Assembly (NCBI GenBank): GCA_021798135.1
Contig: JAJZYI010000168.1
Coordinates: 1-7,609 of the forward strand
Length of the DNA: 7,609 nt
Reading direction: 5' to 3'
Source: Actinomycetes bacterium
GTDB lineage: Bacteria; Actinomycetota; Acidimicrobiia; Acidimicrobiales; UBA8190
This document shows positions 6,351 through 7,609 of this stretch, one piece after another. The notes beneath the pieces were generated by a model that made no database searches, was not told the origin of the DNA, and was given only the letters and a program-made list of their open reading frames with translations. Numbering within the stretch: position 1 is the stretch's first letter; each line of letters begins with the position of its first letter. Both the position numbers and the translations under genes were made by a program.

Positions 6351-7596
6351 CCGGGCCGGCCGCCGGCGCGGCGGCCACCGCCTCCACCTGGCGGAGCCGG
6401 GCTGACGTCGCCGCGGCGACGGCGAGGAGCATGCTGGCGCCGGCGAACCCGGCGCCGAGCAGGGACACGCCTGTCCAGCCGGCCCGGGCCCACACGGTGC
6501 TGGCCAGCGCGGAGCCGGCGGCGCCGCCGACGAAGTAGCAGGTCATGTAGACGGCCGTCACCCGGCTGCGGGCCTCCGGCAGCAGCCGGTAGACGGCGCC
6601 CTGGTTGGTGATGTGGAGGCCCTGGGCGCCGATGTCGAGCAGCACGACGCCGACGACGAACGCGCCGAGGGAGCGGTCGCCGAGCCACAGGGGCAGCCAC
6701 GACACCGTCAGGGCCACCGTCGCGAGGAGCGTGGAGGACCGGAGCCCCCCGCGGTCGGACCGGCGTCCCGCCGCCGAGGCGGTGAGCGCACCGGCCGCGC
6801 CGGCCAGGCCGAACAGCCCGATGACGGCCGGTCCGGCGTGGTAGCGGGAGCTCAGGAGGTAGGCCATCGACGTCCACAGGACGCTGAAGGTGGCGAACCC
6901 GAGCAGGCCGAAGGCGGACCGCAGGCGGATGAGCGGTTCGCGCACCACGAGCGCGGCGGTCGAGCGCAGTGCCGCGGCGTAGCCCAGGCGGTGCTGCGGC
7001 TGCCACGCGGGCAGCGCGGCGCGAAGCACCACCGCCTGCAGCAGCATCGCCGCCGCTGCCACCAGGTAGACGGTGCGCCACGTGCCGATCTGCGCCAGGG
7101 CCCCGGCGACGGTGCGGGCCAGCAGGATGCCCACCAGCAGGCCGCTCATGACCATGCCGACGACCCGGCCGCGCTCCTCGTCGGCGGCCAGCGAGGCGGC
7201 GAGCGGCACCAGGACCTGGGCGAGGACGGTGGTGAGGCCCACAGCCGCGGCGGCCGGCAGCAGCACGCCCGCCGACCCCGCCAGGCCGAACCACACCAGC
7301 CCGCCGGCCGTCACCACGCTCAGGCCGACCACGAGGCGGCGACGCTCCACGACGTCGCCGAGCGGCAGGAGCAGGAGCAGGCCGGCGGCGTAGCCGAGCT
7401 GGGCGACGGTCACCACCAGGCCGGTGACCGACGGCCCGACGTGCAGGTCGCGCCCGATGAGTGGGAGCAGCGGCTGCACGAAGTAGTTGTTGGCGACGGC
7501 GGTGCCGGTGGCCGCCGCCATCACCAGGACCGTGCCGCGCCGCAGCGAGCCCCCGCCGCCGGCCGCCGCGCCCGTGGTGCCCCCGGCCCGGTCCAC
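6292..7596 (-). CDS. Major facilitator superfamily transporter, probable efflux permease (start uncertain)
   Basis: A 434-residue membrane transporter of the 12-helix MFS fold, inner-membrane located. Hydrophobic stretches alternate along the whole length. NNYFVQPLLP at 36-45 lies near the end of helix 1. The helix 2-3 loop carries the motif-A-like GDVVERRR (80-87). The order resembles AraJ/YnfM/YgaY-type drug:H+ antiporters; the substrate cannot be told. The last about 32 residues (403 on) form a Pro/Ala-rich hydrophilic tail. The frame has no stop between GTG 7596 and the right edge and no good ribosome binding site before it, so the gene could start upstream, or internally at Met26. Its 3' end overlaps the 3' end of merR by 59 bp, antisense. 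Confidence 0.8.
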   Translation of the reverse strand: MDRAGGTTGAAAGGGGSLRRGTVLVMAAATGTAVANNYFVQPLLPLIGRDLHVGPSVTGLVVTVAQLGYAAGLLLLLPLGDVVERRRLVVGLSVVTAGGLVWFGLAGSAGVLLPAAAAVGLTTVLAQVLVPLAASLAADEERGRVVGMVMSGLLVGILLARTVAGALAQIGTWRTVYLVAAAAMLLQAVVLRAALPAWQPQHRLGYAAALRSTAALVVREPLIRLRSAFGLLGFATFSVLWTSMAYLLSSRYHAGPAVIGLFGLAGAAGALTASAAGRRSDRGGLRSSTLLATVALTVSWLPLWLGDRSLGAFVVGVVLLDIGAQGLHITNQGAVYRLLPEARSRVTAVYMTCYFVGGAAGSALASTVWARAGWTGVSLLGAGFAGASMLLAVAAATSARLRQVEAVAAAPAAGPVSAPPGPPGAARPSARARQ

Positions 7597-7609
7597 CGCC
7601 GGTGCCCGC

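Overview
The window comes from a very GC-rich genome and reads as an ordinary chromosomal stretch of a high-GC Actinomycetota. I infer this from the GTG-start bias, from -10 elements of the TANNNT type without good -35 boxes, and from a KorA/KorB pair of the type found in mycobacteria and other actinobacteria. Acidimicrobiia such as Iamia is a guess from composition only. I see no mobile element, CRISPR array, tRNA or rRNA.

Layout. Positions 1-226 hold a strong GC hairpin (probably the terminator of a gene outside the window) and a promoter-like -10. Positions 227-1282 (+) encode a class I (FbaB/DhnA-type) fructose-bisphosphate aldolase. After a hairpin and a second promoter-like region, 1481-3397 and 3468-4490 (+) encode the two subunits of a 2-oxoacid:ferredoxin oxidoreductase, most likely 2-oxoglutarate-specific (KorA, KorB). 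A compact palindrome separates korB from the convergent gene at 4593-5798 (-), a DUF1015 protein of unknown function. That gene is divergent from a small MerR-family regulator at 5853-6350 (+), across 54 bp. The merR gene runs tail-to-tail into an MFS transporter at 6292-7596 (-), and the two overlap by 59 bp. The transporter frame stays open to the right edge, so its true start may lie outside.

How the genes work together. The left half is central carbon metabolism: an aldolase for glycolysis or gluconeogenesis, and a CoA- and ferredoxin-dependent oxidative decarboxylase that can replace or bypass 2-oxoglutarate dehydrogenase in the TCA cycle. No ferredoxin gene is present. The right half is a candidate regulatory module: MerR sits between DUF1015 and the transporter, and it appears to be translated from a leaderless mRNA whose -10 overlaps a partly symmetrical site.

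My reading is that no clearly new multi-gene system is present. The points most worth a second look are the DUF1015 protein with its DGHHR motif, the leaderless merR start with an overlapping candidate operator, the merR/MFS gene overlap, and the U-less hairpins found after several genes.
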